Source of the DNA: Climacteris rufus
Lineage: Eukaryota > Chordata > Aves > Passeriformes > Climacteridae
Assembly (NCBI GenBank): GCA_013398175.1
Contig: VZRZ01005129.1
Coordinates: 62,001 to 126,000, forward strand
Direction: 5' to 3'
DNA length: 64,000 nt
Positions 1 to 11,700 of the stretch are shown here, piece by piece. The notes beneath the pieces are model-generated. The model did no database searches and was not told where the DNA came from. It saw only the letters and a program-made list of their open reading frames with translations. Position 1 is the first letter of the stretch; each line of letters starts with the position of its first letter. The position numbers were made by a program, and so were the translations under genes.

Positions 1-3000
1 TATTCACTTACCTGAAGAACATTGAAATATTTTTTAATTTTTAATTTTAATATGGATTTGAAACGAAGATTTTATTTTCCAGGTTGTAGTGTTGAGAATA
101 TTTTCATGGCTGAGCTAGAACAAAAGAGTTGCATTTGTAATGAAAGTAACCATACACTTGAACCAAAACGTCCAAACAATTATTTTCTGAATATGTGGTA
201 TTACATGTATATTATAGATTTCCAAATGAAAACTTAAGGCACTTAGAAATTGAAAAAAAACAATCAGACACTAAGCCAAAACTGAGAAAGACCTATCGGA
301 TTCTAAGCCTTAAGTCTGCTTTTCAGTCTAAATATGCTCTTAATGAAATTAAGACATTTAAAGCAAACTTTCCAAATTATCTGAACCTGAACTTGTTTTT
401 TAGTATGTTTTTGAAGAGAAACTTAATGATTTAACTAGTATTTTTAATACTAAGATCTTTGGGGCAGCTATCTTGGTCTTTCATTTAGTGCCCAAAATTC
501 CCTTCTCCCGCAAGGACTGCAAGTATTTCAAGAAACTTGATTTAGTAAATATCCAGTAAACCTGAACAAAATATTCAGGCTAGCCTGGTCTTAGGAAAAA
601 AAAATTACCCTGGCAACTGGTAGGCTTGAATTCTATTCCCAGCCTTTCTACAAATCTGCTGGGCTGCTTGGCCAAGTTATCTACCAATTTGTTCGCTTAC
701 CCTTTGCAAGATTTTTGCTTTTCACTGTTAATCCAGACAATCCAGAATTTTTTATATTCTATGAGTCCTATAAAATGGGATTGCTTTTTACTTGACCTTC
801 CATATGCTGTTTTAATACAATCAATATTAACAACTATCAATAAGGGTTAATTAGACTGTTGAACAATAGCACATTTGTAACAAATCTGCAAACTGGAATG
901 TTCGCATTTTCTCATTCCTCTATGTTTGGGCACAGGAGAGACAGCTTTTTCCGGTCTTAACAGTATTTTTTGTGAAAAGATCTATGTCCATGTTGGGAAA
1001 TCTGGCATTGAGTGCTCATCTTATCTTCCTAAATATTTTATATGATTATGTCTGGTGTTTTTTTCTGTGCATTGTAAGATCTTGGTCATTAAGTCTGAAT
1101 GTGAAAAGTATTTCTGAAGATTTGTCGGAGTTGTGAGTAGCAGTTATGTCCAATGTTTCCATTTTTCTGAGTGTTCTTTACAAATAAAACTTAAATCAAA
1201 ACTGAAAGATAAAAATCACCAGGCTACTACTTTTCTAAGTATTTTTGCATTTTCATGTTTTATCCAAAAGATAGATTGACAACAAAAAGTTGTCATGAGT
1301 AGATGTCTAACTTTCAGAACGCTTTACAGAATTAGAGGTAAGAAATAACTTTGTCTCAATGTGAAATATGATTTATAAATTGGGTAATATTTCTTGCTCA
1401 TTAAATCTTTGAAGATGAACTGATTCAAGGGACAATTTATGACATGTTAACACAAACCAGAATGAAGCACCAGATGAATTTTGAAAACAGGAGATACAGC
1501 AGAAGTATAGAACACAAATTTTTCATAAACATGAAGGGACTTCTTTTGTGATTGTCCCGGATTTGAAAGACAGGTGTCTGCTGAGAGAGGTTGAACCCTC
1601 CCTTAGGACAGAGAATGTGATTTCCCCTCCCTCCGAATTATTTAATTTTGAAATCAAGGGCTTTCAGGCAAAGATATGGGAAAAGGAATTACAGTTCTTT
1701 ACTAGTATTCATAAACAAGCAATAACAATAATAACAACCATAAATAGAACCAGAAACCAATAGCAGATGACTTTCCCGGGGAAACGTGCACTTCCCAGTG
1801 GCAGAAGGGTTGAATCAAAGCTCACCCAGCCAGGAGAAGAAAAACAGGGCACAGTTGGATTTCCTCTGGTCGCAGCCAAAAGCAAAAGAGCAGCCTCTTC
1901 TCTCCCTTGTCTGAAGAGAGAGTGAGTGTCTGTTCCAACAGCCGGCTCTTCCCTTACCTGCCCCCGCCCAAGCACACCTTTTGTCTCTCACAAAAGAGCT
2001 GATAGCCCTAATCATCCGGCTATTTGTTACTTAGTTAACAGTGATGGAGAAAAAATTCCAAGGCATCCCCCAACCTCCGACAGTGATAAAACTCTGTTTT
2101 TTTTAAACTAAAAGCACATCATAGTATTTTTCTGATAAATTTTGATCACTTTTTTTTTTTTCTCTACAGTCTAGGAAAAGTCATCACAGCCGCTATGGAT
2201 AAACAGTATCTCAGTATGCCAGATATCTGTGTAAGAATAATTTGGTAGTATCTTGAAATCAGTAATCCTAGCCTTAAGTATATGCAAAAATGCTCAACAC
2301 AGACAAGAAAATGGCATTTAGAATATTTTGCTGTTAACGTAATTGATTTCACACTTCTATTCATACATCAGTTCTTAAATATGGAGGCATGAACACAAGA
2401 TGTTTTCCCTTTGGTTGTTTGAAGGTTTCATTCTACAGCAAGCTAAATGATGACAGAGATAACTTGTAAAAAAGGAAGAAAAAGGATGGGAATCTGAGAG
2501 CTAACACTATAAAATTGTAACATTACAGTAATTGAATATTGTGAGACAGTTTCATGCTAATTATGATGAAAATGAGTAGGGAAGTTTAAAGTCTTCATAC
2601 AACCAGAACCAGTGTTAGGATGGCCACTATATTTTGTAATCAACTTAGGCAGTGAAATATGGATTTAAAAAATGTTAAATACAACATTTTACTTTTTTCC
2701 TTCGCACAGCTGACACTTTTTCTCCATGAAGTACAGAGAACTAGGCTGGAGCACCTTGCTTCAGCAACAGGTGCACACTGTACCCAATCTTGATACAGTT
2801 CTGCTCTCATCCTTTCAAAAGATACCAGTAGTCCACAAGGAGACAGAGCAAAAAAAGTCTCCTCTTCTAGTCATCCTTTTCCCCTGTTAGCTCCTTGCCT
2901 CAACAATTGTCTGTAGATTTTGTTACACTATAAAATATGACTTCAGTGCAATCTTTAATGTGAGCCCTTTACAGTTACAAAATTTAGTATAGGCATGGAA

Positions 3001-6000
3001 ATTTAACTCTTAGCAGCTTTCTGCATTTTCCTTTATGCAAGAGAAATGTAAAATTATATGGTCCAATAACAAGCAAAAACTGATCCCAGTGGCTGGAGTG
3101 CAGTCATAGCTTTCTATTTCATAATGTGCACATGAAAGGAGAATATGTTTAAAAATCTCAGAGGCAGGGAGTTACAGGAATAGCTGGTGCTTCCAGAAAT
3201 GAAAGAATTCCTAATAAATCTGTGGATGTTGCATTTACCACTACTACAGAAGGTTTTCTCACATGCATGTTATAGACCAACTGATTATGCTTTTTGTTGA
3301 ACATCCATAAAACCACTGGTGGAACAGGATTATCACACAAGAGAGCAGTCTGAAATATCACCTTGGAAAAGCTGCTAAAGGAATATTTTTGTGTTTAGGG
3401 GATACTGTACTTGCAGTTGCCAGACATAATTTTGATAAAGGATTCAAGGAGTGAAAAAGTGTTGTTTCTAATGACATGGCCATATGTTTGCTACCTTCCA
3501 GAACTAACAGTACCTGCAGAGAATCCTAATTTCCTTCTAGCTCTGCTTTGCTTTCCTGATTGTAGTAAAAACATACAATCCAAATGGGAAGGTGGTTTTT
3601 GCTGTTTTTCACTGTTAATTTACTATTTTTTATAATCTTCTTGTGGATTAACACTAAGTCTAGCACTCAAAAGTATCTTTCCACAGGATGTAATCTGTTT
3701 AAATACTAAATGGTTTTGGCCTATGGCAGGGGTTGAAAAGATAGTGCAGCCTTGCTCAAGCTCTCACATCTGGCTTGTACTCATGGAAAAAAAAAATAAA
3801 CCAGAAGAAAAATGATCCCAGAAGACTAACTGCCATGTTTTGTTACCAAATATCGCACACTTAGAAGCCAACTCGTTTTAGAACTTTACAAATATGTAAG
3901 AGTGCCTTTGAATGCTATACATTTAAGCAATTTATGTCAAGAAGAAAAACACAAGTTTCGCGGTAGCTATTTCAAATGTCACTTCATTCTATAAATCATA
4001 ATTATACTCTGATTCTGGGCAGTAATTGATAAAAGCTCATGATGAAGCTGTATTCAACTTAATTTGGAGATACTCCAAGTGAGCACCTGACCCTATGGTT
4101 CTGGCACAGATATGCCATCACCTACACTACAAAAATATTCACTGTTATTGAAAACCTTCACTGGAGCATTAGTAGCTTAATTAGTAGAGTTTCAGGCCAG
4201 GATATGAATGACTTTGTTGTCTTTACTAACTTTGTACAGCAGAGGCAAGCATGCTAACCCTGGAGCTGCTCGTCTGTAAGACCATAAATAGTGGGAGTTC
4301 CTCCTGCTTGGGCAGATCCATCACAGATGTCACCACAGTCCCCTTACCTTCCCACATTTCTTCTGCTGAGTTACACAGTGGTGCCAGGATGGACCTGCAG
4401 TCCTGTGTTCAACTCCAAACAGACACACTAATAGTGTCCTTCAATAACCAAATTATACAACAGCGGTGAATACACACTTATCACTGCAATGCTCCAACAG
4501 CGCTACTGAGTCAACTTGAGACCACAAACTGTAAGGCCCCGTTTTAATGACCAATACCAGGCACAAAATTAATGCTCCTCAGGCTGCCTGTGGTTCCTGT
4601 TCTAGCTGCTGAATAATGGCTCTATCTTCAAAAGATCTGGTTGACCTGCTGATTTGAAACCGCTTCCCAGCAGCAGTTAACAGTGTACCCCCAGCTGAGA
4701 TCAAAGATGGTCCTGTCTGCATGCAAAAAAGCCTTTTGAGGAGGCAGAAACATGAGCAACTCTCCTGGGGCAGTGCAACCTGAAAGCTGCCCGTCACTGG
4801 CAACAAATAACTAGGGCCTGATCCAGCACCCTGCAAGATCCCAGGGAGAGAAATTCCAGAGAATGCTGCCCTGTCTCCTTGGTATAACTTTCTTCAAAGT
4901 TTTCTCTAAAATAAGAGGCAGAACTCACTTATCTTCCAGGCCTATTAATTTACTATGCTCTTTTCATTAGAGGCTTCAGATGACATAATTTTGTTTAATT
5001 TTCCATGAATCCTGCATATTCTAGGTCCTTTCCAACATGTCCCTATCCTCCTATCTTTTGTGGATCCAACACTCTCTCATCTTAGGAAAACTGCATGGCC
5101 ATGGCAGATATAAACCCAGAGTTTCAGTACCATGAATGTGACTATAGACTTCCTAAGAAATTTTTTATATCCTAAGTCTACATCAATATGACTCTCCTTT
5201 AATGGGATGAATTTTCAGTTAGTTGAGTTAATTCAGAGTAGAGTACAGGAGTAACAGGAATTAAATGTCTTTTCTTTTATTTGAAATTTTTTCCTAAATA
5301 CATTGTGTTAAATTTTATGCTTTTAAGACCTATCTGACCAATATAGAAAATAATCTCCAAATAGTAGGAATTTTTTTAAAAATCTAACAACTTTAGCTGA
5401 AAAGCAACCCATAACAAAAAAAAAAAAAAAGACTGTTCTGCCTCTGCTGTATTCAGAGGTCACAGACAATGAGAAGACTGTCTGTGATGTCAACATGGGT
5501 TTTCCATTTACCTGACAAAAAAAGAAAAAACAAAACCTAAATGTCTGTGTGCGCACATGAAAATCTTTTACCTTTTGTAAGAATTTCCTCTGTCCACTTC
5601 ATAGCATCTTTGAACACTGGAATGAATTCCCAATAAAAGCATTTAAATTTATGTAAATTCAAAACCAAATGTTTACCATGACTGACTTTGGAACAGTTAC
5701 CCCAGTAAACCTCATGTCTGAATATTTGATGAAACTGACCTCTGAATAAATATTTTACAGCCTACCTCCAGACTGAGGGTGTGAAAGCATAAATATACAT
5801 CAATGCATTCACTATGACCACTACCCACTTCTAAAGCTGTCATCAAACCACTGACCTATTTTACTTTCAAGTGTTGTATTTATTTTTATTTCATGGTATT
5901 TTTATTTATGGAATGCTATAAATATCATACCTCAGACATTAATTAAAAAAATAAATTACTCAAGGAACGAGTTTTTTTCACAAAGTTTCTGAATTATTTC

Positions 6001-6506
6001 TTATAGATATAAAAGTGCCTATGGTGTCTGCTCAGCTTTAGACCTAAAGTGGAACATAAATGAAAGCATGGCCTTATGAGTATACATGCACATCAGGATG
6101 TCGTTAATGAGCTGCTGTGATTGCCTTCTCTGATCATGGAAAATATTGGACTAATGCTAACATGAGAATTGTGAAAGAGGGACAGTGTCACTTCTTGTAA
6201 GGCCTAGGGACATGTGGACTATACCTTGCAGAATACACAGCTGTTTTTTTTTCTGGAACTAAGGGAGTTCCTCCAGCAAAATAATGAGGTTAGACTGTGG
6301 AAAGAAATTTGAAGTGGCTTTGGATGTTTATTTCCATCATCTTGCTGTAGACCTCCTTTCTAAACACTGGAAAGAATTTTAGCACCACTGTTTCCCAAAC
6401 CTCCTTGGAACATCAGTCCATTTCTCACAAATTGAAGATCTTTCAGTCTAATGTGGTGGATAGAAGATTACAATCTGCCTATACAGAGTGGAAATTTAAG
6501 CAGGCA
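1..6506. other. Unique AT-rich intergenic or intronic DNA
   Basis: No gene or recognisable interspersed repeat is seen. Stop codons are frequent in all frames, and the open frames present are under about 90 codons with no domain, signal peptide or codon pattern. Homopolymer runs occur, such as an A run near 5417-5431 and a T run near 2151-2161. The only compositional departure is a GC-richer patch at about 1775-2080, listed separately. This stretch could be an intron of a gene lying outside the window; the sequence alone cannot tell. Confidence 0.6.
1775..2080. other. Local GC- and CpG-richer patch, possible regulatory element
   Basis: Seven CpG dinucleotides fall between 1777 and 2079, in a region whose surroundings are almost free of CpG. 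The patch includes a CCCGGG site (1775-1780), a GC-box-like CCCCCGCCC near 1960, and a CTAATC homeodomain-like core near 2008. An imperfect HNF1-like palindrome, GTTACTTAGTTAAC, follows near 2027. Short open frames on both strands overlap it but look incidental. Seen: the composition and motifs. Inferred: a possible enhancer or cryptic promoter. An old decayed repeat is an equally good alternative. Confidence 0.25.
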
Positions 6507-6646
6507 GAAAATCACAGAATATTCTGAGTTGGAAGGGGCCCATAAGGATCATTCAGTCCAACTCTAAAGTGAACGGCCCATACAAGGATCAAACCAGCAA
6601 CCCTAGTATTATTAGCAGCATATTTAACCAACTGAGCTAATCTCAG
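6507..6646 (-). mobile_element. tRNA-Ile-derived SINE with CR1 3' tail (TguSINE1-like)
   Basis: Read on the minus strand, the element opens with a tRNA-like head. It has a box A sequence TTAGCTCAGTTGG, then an anticodon loop CTAATAA (anticodon AAT, isoleucine), then a box B GGTTTGATCC that differs from GGTTCGATCC by a CpG-decay change. The tRNA part is followed directly by TTCACTTTAGAGTTGGACT and a CR1 3' tail ending in CTCAGAATATTCTGTGAT. This head-tail order is the known plan of the passerine SINE TguSINE1, which CR1 enzymes mobilise through the shared tail. The same tail type ends the CR1 copies at 10862-11700 and 26050-26897, so a plausible partner LINE is present in the window. The copy is mutated and is not a functional tRNA gene: the acceptor end is degraded and there is no tRNA 3' terminus. 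Confidence 0.85.
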
Positions 6647-6748
6647 GATCAAATGGTGAACATACTGGAAACAGAGGGGAAATGAAGAAAATGGCCATGC
6701 CACTAGGTTTCTTTTCAAGATAAGAGACTTCATGTTTCCCATACAGTC

Positions 6749-6905
6749 TCATCATAGAGTCGTAGAATCACAGAATCACAAAATCGTAGAATCATAGAAC
6801 AGCTTGGAATGTGTTGGAAGGGACCTAAAAGGTCATCTGGTTTCAACTCCCACATCATGGTCAGGGATGCCACCCACGAGATCAGGTGGCTGAGAGTCCC
6901 AGGAT
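6749..6905 (-). mobile_element. CR1 LINE, 3' tail fragment
   Basis: The plus strand shows repeated GAATCACAGAATCAC-type octamers. AGCTTGGAATGTGTTGGAAG, GGACC and AAAAGGTCATCTGG follow, which is the reverse complement of a CR1 3' untranslated tail. The homology fades after the CACATCATGGTCAGGGATGCC segment, near 6905. Only the tail survives and no reverse-transcriptase sequence remains, the usual result of 5' truncation during CR1 insertion. It lies about 100 bp from the SINE in the same orientation. Confidence 0.8.
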
Positions 6906-7039
6906 TTAAACTGAGTCCACAGGCTTTATTTTTAGTTAATGCATATCTTGAATCATCATGACAGTACCTGTGGATCACAACTTGATTGACTTAGTGATTT
7001 TTTTTGGCACCTTGGCTACAAAAGTGACTGGTATACATC

Positions 7040-8117
7040 TGTGGTAGTTTGAGGGGGGTCTGGCTTTTTGGGTGTGGTAGGGTCCAAAAGATGGCTCCTG
7101 TACAAAGCTGCTAGAAGCTTCCATGGCTGTCCAGCCAGAACCTATCTCTGATAGACGTGCTGTTAGCCACAGATGGGCCAATTAGGAAGGAAGGTAACGC
7201 CTCTGTGACAACATATTTAAGAAGGAAACTCGGGAGTAAGCATGCACATGCCATTGTAGCTAGAGCCATGTAGTCATGTAGTTTTAGATAGTCAGGGAAA
7301 CAAGGAGTATGTAGAAAAACAACAGGTACGGACACCAGCACAGTCAGCCAAGAAGAAGAACGAGGGGGGAGGAGGTGCTTTCACCATCAGAGCTGAAACG
7401 TCTTTGTAGGCTGTGGTAAGGGACTGTACCAAATGCAGTGTTTTCCTGTACCCTGAGGGTCCATGAAGGAGCCGAGATCCACCCCACTACAGGGCAGAAG
7501 GGAGTGACCCTTCTCGTCACAGGAGAGACTTGGGTCTGGTGGAAATTGACATGATTAATGAGGCCTTTGCTCCTGGAGACTGAAGGGAGTCAATTAAGTT
7601 AAAAAAAGCCTGGTTTCATTCCTACCCTAGGAGGGACCAGCTTGGTTGCGAGAGAGCGATGGGGTGGCAGCAGAGTCCAAGCGGGCTGCCTGCCGACTTC
7701 TGCGAACCTGCCACGGTGCCAGAGAGAGAGAGAGAGGAGAAGAAAAACCCAACCTCCCCTTTAGATATTTTGCTAAGAAGAGGAATGAACTGACTAAGAA
7801 AAACCCAGTCCTCCTTTCTTTCTGAGGGCAGGAGGGAGGGCTGTGGGCTGCTGCTGGTGGGGGGAAGAAAAGAGAAAGAGTGTTTAAAAAGATGTTTTTG
7901 CTTGCTCCTTTAACTCTGTAATAAATTCACTGAATCATCTTTCAAGTTTTGAGCCTGTTTTATCTGCTGTAGTTAGGGAGTTTCTTCTCTCTCGGTGTCC
8001 TTATCTCAGCTTAGTAACACATTCCTTTCTCCCGGTCCGTCTGTAGAGGGAGGGGGCAAGGGGGGAAAAGTGGCTCTCATGGAAGCTGTGGTAGTCAGCC
8101 AGGTCTAAACCATGACA
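7040..8117 (+). mobile_element. Solo LTR, 1,078 bp, ERVL-like by target-site length
   Basis: The element begins TGTGGTAGTTTGAG and ends AAACCATGACA, giving the 5'-TG...CA-3' ends of a retroviral LTR. It is flanked by a perfect 5-bp direct repeat ACATC at 7035-7039 and 8118-8122. A TATA-like ATATTTAAG lies near 7213 and a polyadenylation signal AATAAA at 7920-7925, which sets the plus orientation. A second copy of the same family, inverted, is at 19508-20625, and the two align along most of their length. No gag, pol or env sequence adjoins it, so it is a solo LTR left after recombination between two LTRs. A 5-bp duplication is typical of class III (ERVL-type) elements; that class call is inferred from this feature and not from any pol sequence. 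It is more CpG-rich than its surroundings, as expected for a comparatively young insertion. Confidence 0.85.
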
Positions 8118-8122
8118 ACATC

Positions 8123-10003
8123 TCAGGAAGCACCGCATCTGTCTGCTTCTTGTTCTTGAGGTATATCACCTTCAGCAATAAAGGTTTAAAGTGTTAAAAA
8201 CCCCATGGTAATAACATTAACTGGAAAATATGAAAACAGACTCCTTTACCCATTAAAATCGGGTGGTATTTTACCATCAGAAGAGAGTAGTAGAGAAGTG
8301 AAAATATATAGACGAATATGGTAAAAGTTTAAGAATCATGGGCCAAGAAGTGAGCTGAAATCTAGTAGAAAGTATTAGGCAACAGTTATTATGTGAGCCA
8401 CTGCCAGTTCCTCCAAGAATCAATTTAACCTATCACATTTATTCTGTTTTCTTAGGAAGGCTTAAGCTGGCTATTTGCCTTGAGAGTCAGGATGCTTGAG
8501 GTCTGTTGGACCAACAATGAAATCAATTTCATAGCTGAGGGTACTCCACTGAAAATGCCTCTCCTTGCTCCTACAAAATAGGTAAGTCACTAGACATCCC
8601 TTATGAAAAGCACTACTTTGGTGGGATGGGTAGAGAGTCTTTTAGGAAGGGCAGCCAAAATTACAAGTCATCCAGCAGAGAGACAACTATGTGGAATGCC
8701 TCTCAGTGCTCCTTTTAAGAAGTTTTGCTGGCAGTTTCTCAGTTTTGCCATCAGTCCTATTTTTATAAATGCAATTTTGGCCTTATATTTCCATGTTTCT
8801 CCCTCCACAAAACAAAGAAGCAAACAAACTTCACAAGTATTGCGTTTTAGCTTGACACGATATCCTAGGAAAGTCAGGCCCTGAAGTAAGGATGTGAAGA
8901 GCAGATAAGAGGTATTTTTCTTGGGGAATGTTAGTTCATGGAGCAAGAGAAAGCTGGCAACACCTAGAACTATTGGAAAGTATGCATATTTTTGAGCTTG
9001 GATTGCTACAGCTTGGGTAGTCAAAATTCAACCTGTCTAGTGTGAAGTCAGTTTCAACAGCATGATTTAAGTTTTTTTAAACATATTTAATTCTATTTCC
9101 TTGACAATCTCACAATGCACAGACAATTCAGATACCCAACAATACTGAAACTTGGACAAAATCCAGTAATGTGATGGACAATGAAGCTGATAATTGCAAA
9201 GCCATTTTGCCTAATCTGCCATCTCAGAGATGAACAGAGGTTTTAAAAAAACTTATTCTTCACCTAATTTCTGTTTCTCTGGGTCAAAGCTTCTGTGAGG
9301 GACTCATAACCTGTTTAATATTAGGTGAAATCTTGCTCATTTATTGCAATAGAGAAAACAAAGAGAATTCACAGAAAATATATTTAGGAGATATTATTTC
9401 TGCAGATCGCTTTCTTATAATAATTATCATGGGATTGTTCAACTTTTTTCTCACCACCCAGGTTTTAGTGATTGCAGCTTTTGCTAAAAGGTTGAGACTA
9501 TGGTGAATTATGTGAAGAGTTAAGAAATCCAAAATAATTTTCAGAAGTCTCAGTCTTCTATAATAGGAATAAAATCATAACATTTATTGAAATATGAGGT
9601 GGATTTTATTTATTTGTTTGTTTGTTTGTTTATTTATTTACTTATTTATTTTCGAGTGAGGGAGCCATTTTGGAACTCTCTATGGATGGACTCTGCAAGT
9701 TCATGTAAGTTAGCTCGTGGGAGCTGCCTACATTAGGAAGAATAATAATGGGCAAATGTATGTTCCAAATATAAAACAGTATAACATAAACAAGCTAAGT
9801 GTAGCTAAACAGTTAGGCTATGGATTATTTTGCAATGTAGTTGCTGGAGAAACACTGATAACAGTGTGTAATCTGAGGCAGGATCACATATTCAGAGATT
9901 AAGGGAGTATTGAGATCCTCCACTCTATGCATTACACTGTGGTAGCTCAACATTTCACTGTTCAATGTATTTCTTTTCATGAGTTTGTGAGACAGATGAT
10001 TCT
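8123..10003. other. Unique DNA between LTR and CR1 copies
   Basis: No gene is recognised. Small frames on both strands around 8603-9024 overlap each other and have no family features. A tetranucleotide repeat lies at 9602-9653. A donor-like GGTAAGTCAC near 8580-8590 is present, but no matching exon is seen. Confidence 0.5.
9602..9653. repeat. TTTA/TTTG tetranucleotide microsatellite
   Basis: An interrupted array of TTTA and TTTG units runs for about 50 bp. It starts with TTTATTTA, passes through five TTTG units, and returns to TTTA units with a TTTACTTA interruption. Confidence 0.85.
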
Positions 10004-10537
10004 CCTCTTTTTATGGATCATGGAATTATTTAGGTTAGAAAAGACCTTTGAGATCACTGAGTCCTGCCCTTGACTGATCACCACATTGTCAGTTAGACCA
10101 TGGGACAAAGTGACGTGCAGTCTTTTATTGAATGCGTACAGGGATGGAGACTCAACCACCTCCCTGGGCAATCCATTCCAATGCTTAGCAACCCTTTCAG
10201 TAAAGAAGTTCTTCCTGATGTCCAACTTGAACCTCCCATGGCACAGCTTGAAGCCATGTCCTCTCATCCTGTCGCTACATGCCTGGGAGAAGAGCCCAAC
10301 CCCACCTGGCTACAACCTCCTCTCAGGTAGTTGCAGAGAGTGATAAGGTCTCCACCGAGCTTCCATTTCTCCAGGCTAAACACACCCAGCTCCCTCAGCT
10401 GCTCCTCACAAGACTTACTCTCTAGACTTCTCAGCAGCTTCATTGCCCTTTTCTGGAGAAGCTCCAGCATTTCATTGTCTTTCTTGAAGTGAGAGGACCA
10501 GAACTGGACATGGTGTGGCCTCATCAGTGCTGAATAT
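10004..10537 (-). mobile_element. CR1 LINE fragment (ORF2 C-terminus and 3' tail)
   Basis: On the minus strand the copy opens with the end of the reverse-transcriptase ORF. It reads residues such as RPHHVQFWSSHFKKDNEMLE, then a frame containing RGHGFKLCHGRFKLDIRKNF and WNGLPREVVESPSLYAF, which are hallmark C-terminal CR1 ORF2 motifs. It then runs into a 3' tail ending in CTTTTCTAACCTAAATAATT near 10030. Stops and frame changes break the ORF into two pieces, so it is dead. The RT catalytic region is missing because of 5' truncation at about 10537, beside an AAAT microsatellite. Its tail is of the AGGTCTTTTCCAACC type, distinct from the tail of the neighbour at 10862-11700. Confidence 0.9.
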
Positions 10538-10546
10538 AGAATGTAT

Positions 10547-10565
10547 ATAAATAAATAAATAAATA
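10547..10565. repeat. Short AAAT microsatellite
   Basis: About five AAAT units sit immediately beside the truncated 5' end of the CR1 copy at 10004-10537. Confidence 0.7.
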
Positions 10566-10861
10566 GTATAGATGGCAATATATAATGAGTGTTTAGAGGC
10601 TAAATTCTGTAAAATTTCTATTTCAATGCTACCTAAATTTGAAGGTGCCTAAATAATTTAAGTGGCTTCTCTTTCTTTGTGGCTCACTCTTTAACTGTCA
10701 GGAAGAACAGTACTTCTAAAAAGCTGCACTTAAGTTTTTCAACCCTTTGCTTCAAGTGCTCAAACTTGTGTAGTTTCATTATTAGGGTTTCATGATGGAG
10801 CACCTGAATCAACAGCCTTACATTGATTACATAAATTCAAATGTACAATAAAGTGTAGATA

Positions 10862-11700
10862 AAATCACAGAATCACAGAATATGCTGAGTTGGAAGGGAC
10901 CCACAAGGATCATCAAGTCCAGCTTCTGCCCCACACAGGACACCCGAAGAATCACACCGTGGGCCCGAGAGCATTGCCCAAACACTTCTTGAACTCTGTT
11001 GGGCTTGGCATTGTGACCACTTCCCTGGGGATCCTGTTCCTGTGCCCAAACACGGTGTGGGTCAAAAGCATTTTCCTGATATCCAATCTAAATCTGCCAT
11101 GACACAACTTCAGGCCATTGCCTTGGATCCTGTCTCTGGTCATTACAAGAAGAGATCAGTGTCTGCCCTGCCTCTTCCCCTAACAAGGAAGTTGTAACTG
11201 TAATGAGCTCTTCCCTCAGGCTCCTGTTCTCCAGGCTGAACAATCTAAGTGTCCTCAGGCTCTCCTCATATGGCTTCCACTCCAGAGCTTTCACTAACCT
11301 CATGCCTCTACTTTGGACACTCTGTAATGGCTTCATGTCTTTCTTATATTATGGTGCCCAAAATTGCCCCCAGCACTTAAGGGGAAGCCGCCCCAATGCA
11401 GAGAAGAGTGGGACAATCACCTTGCTTGTCTGGCTGGCGATGCTGGGCCTGATGCACCCAGGACAGGTTTGTCCCTCCTGGCTGCTGGGGCACTGCTGAT
11501 TCACATTCAACTTTTTGTCAACCAGCACCCCGAGGTCCCTTTCCATGGTCCTGCTCTCCAGAATCTCATTCCCCAGTCTGTCAATCCATCCATCTAGGAT
11601 TGCACTGTCCCAGGTGCAGAATCTGGCACTTTCCCTTGTTGACCTTCATATAGTTTGTGATTGCCCAGTTCTCTATTTTACCAATACTTTGCATGGCAAA
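10862..11700 (-). mobile_element. CR1 LINE fragment, CTTCCAACTCAGCATATTC tail type
   Basis: The plus strand starts with AATCACAGAATCACAG and ATGCTGAGTTGGAAGGGACC, the reverse complement of a CR1 tail. Minus-strand frames then give, in order from the 5' end of the element: MERDLGVLVDKKLNVNQQCP, MKPLQSVQSRGMRLVKALEW and TRDRIQGNGLKLCHGRFRLD. These match the C-terminal third of CR1 ORF2. The pieces lie in different frames separated by indels and stops, so the copy is inactive. The RT catalytic core is absent, and the 5' end fades out near 11700. It shares both ORF and tail type with the copy at 26050-26897, so they are the same subfamily. Its tail also matches that of the SINE at 6507-6646. Confidence 0.9.

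Noticed and set aside
6575..6646. Possible tRNA-Ile gene
   Set aside because: Boxes A and B are recognisable, but the acceptor stem is degraded and the 3' end runs straight into a CR1 tail. It is the head of a SINE, not a functional tRNA gene.
8576..8590. Strong-looking 5' splice donor GGTAAGTCAC
   Set aside because: Single donor-like sites are common by chance; no upstream coding frame or acceptor pairs with it.
8668..9024. 118-codon minus-strand open frame overlapping a 93-codon plus-strand frame
   Set aside because: Overlapping frames on both strands, with no family resemblance; length is within chance for this amount of sequence.
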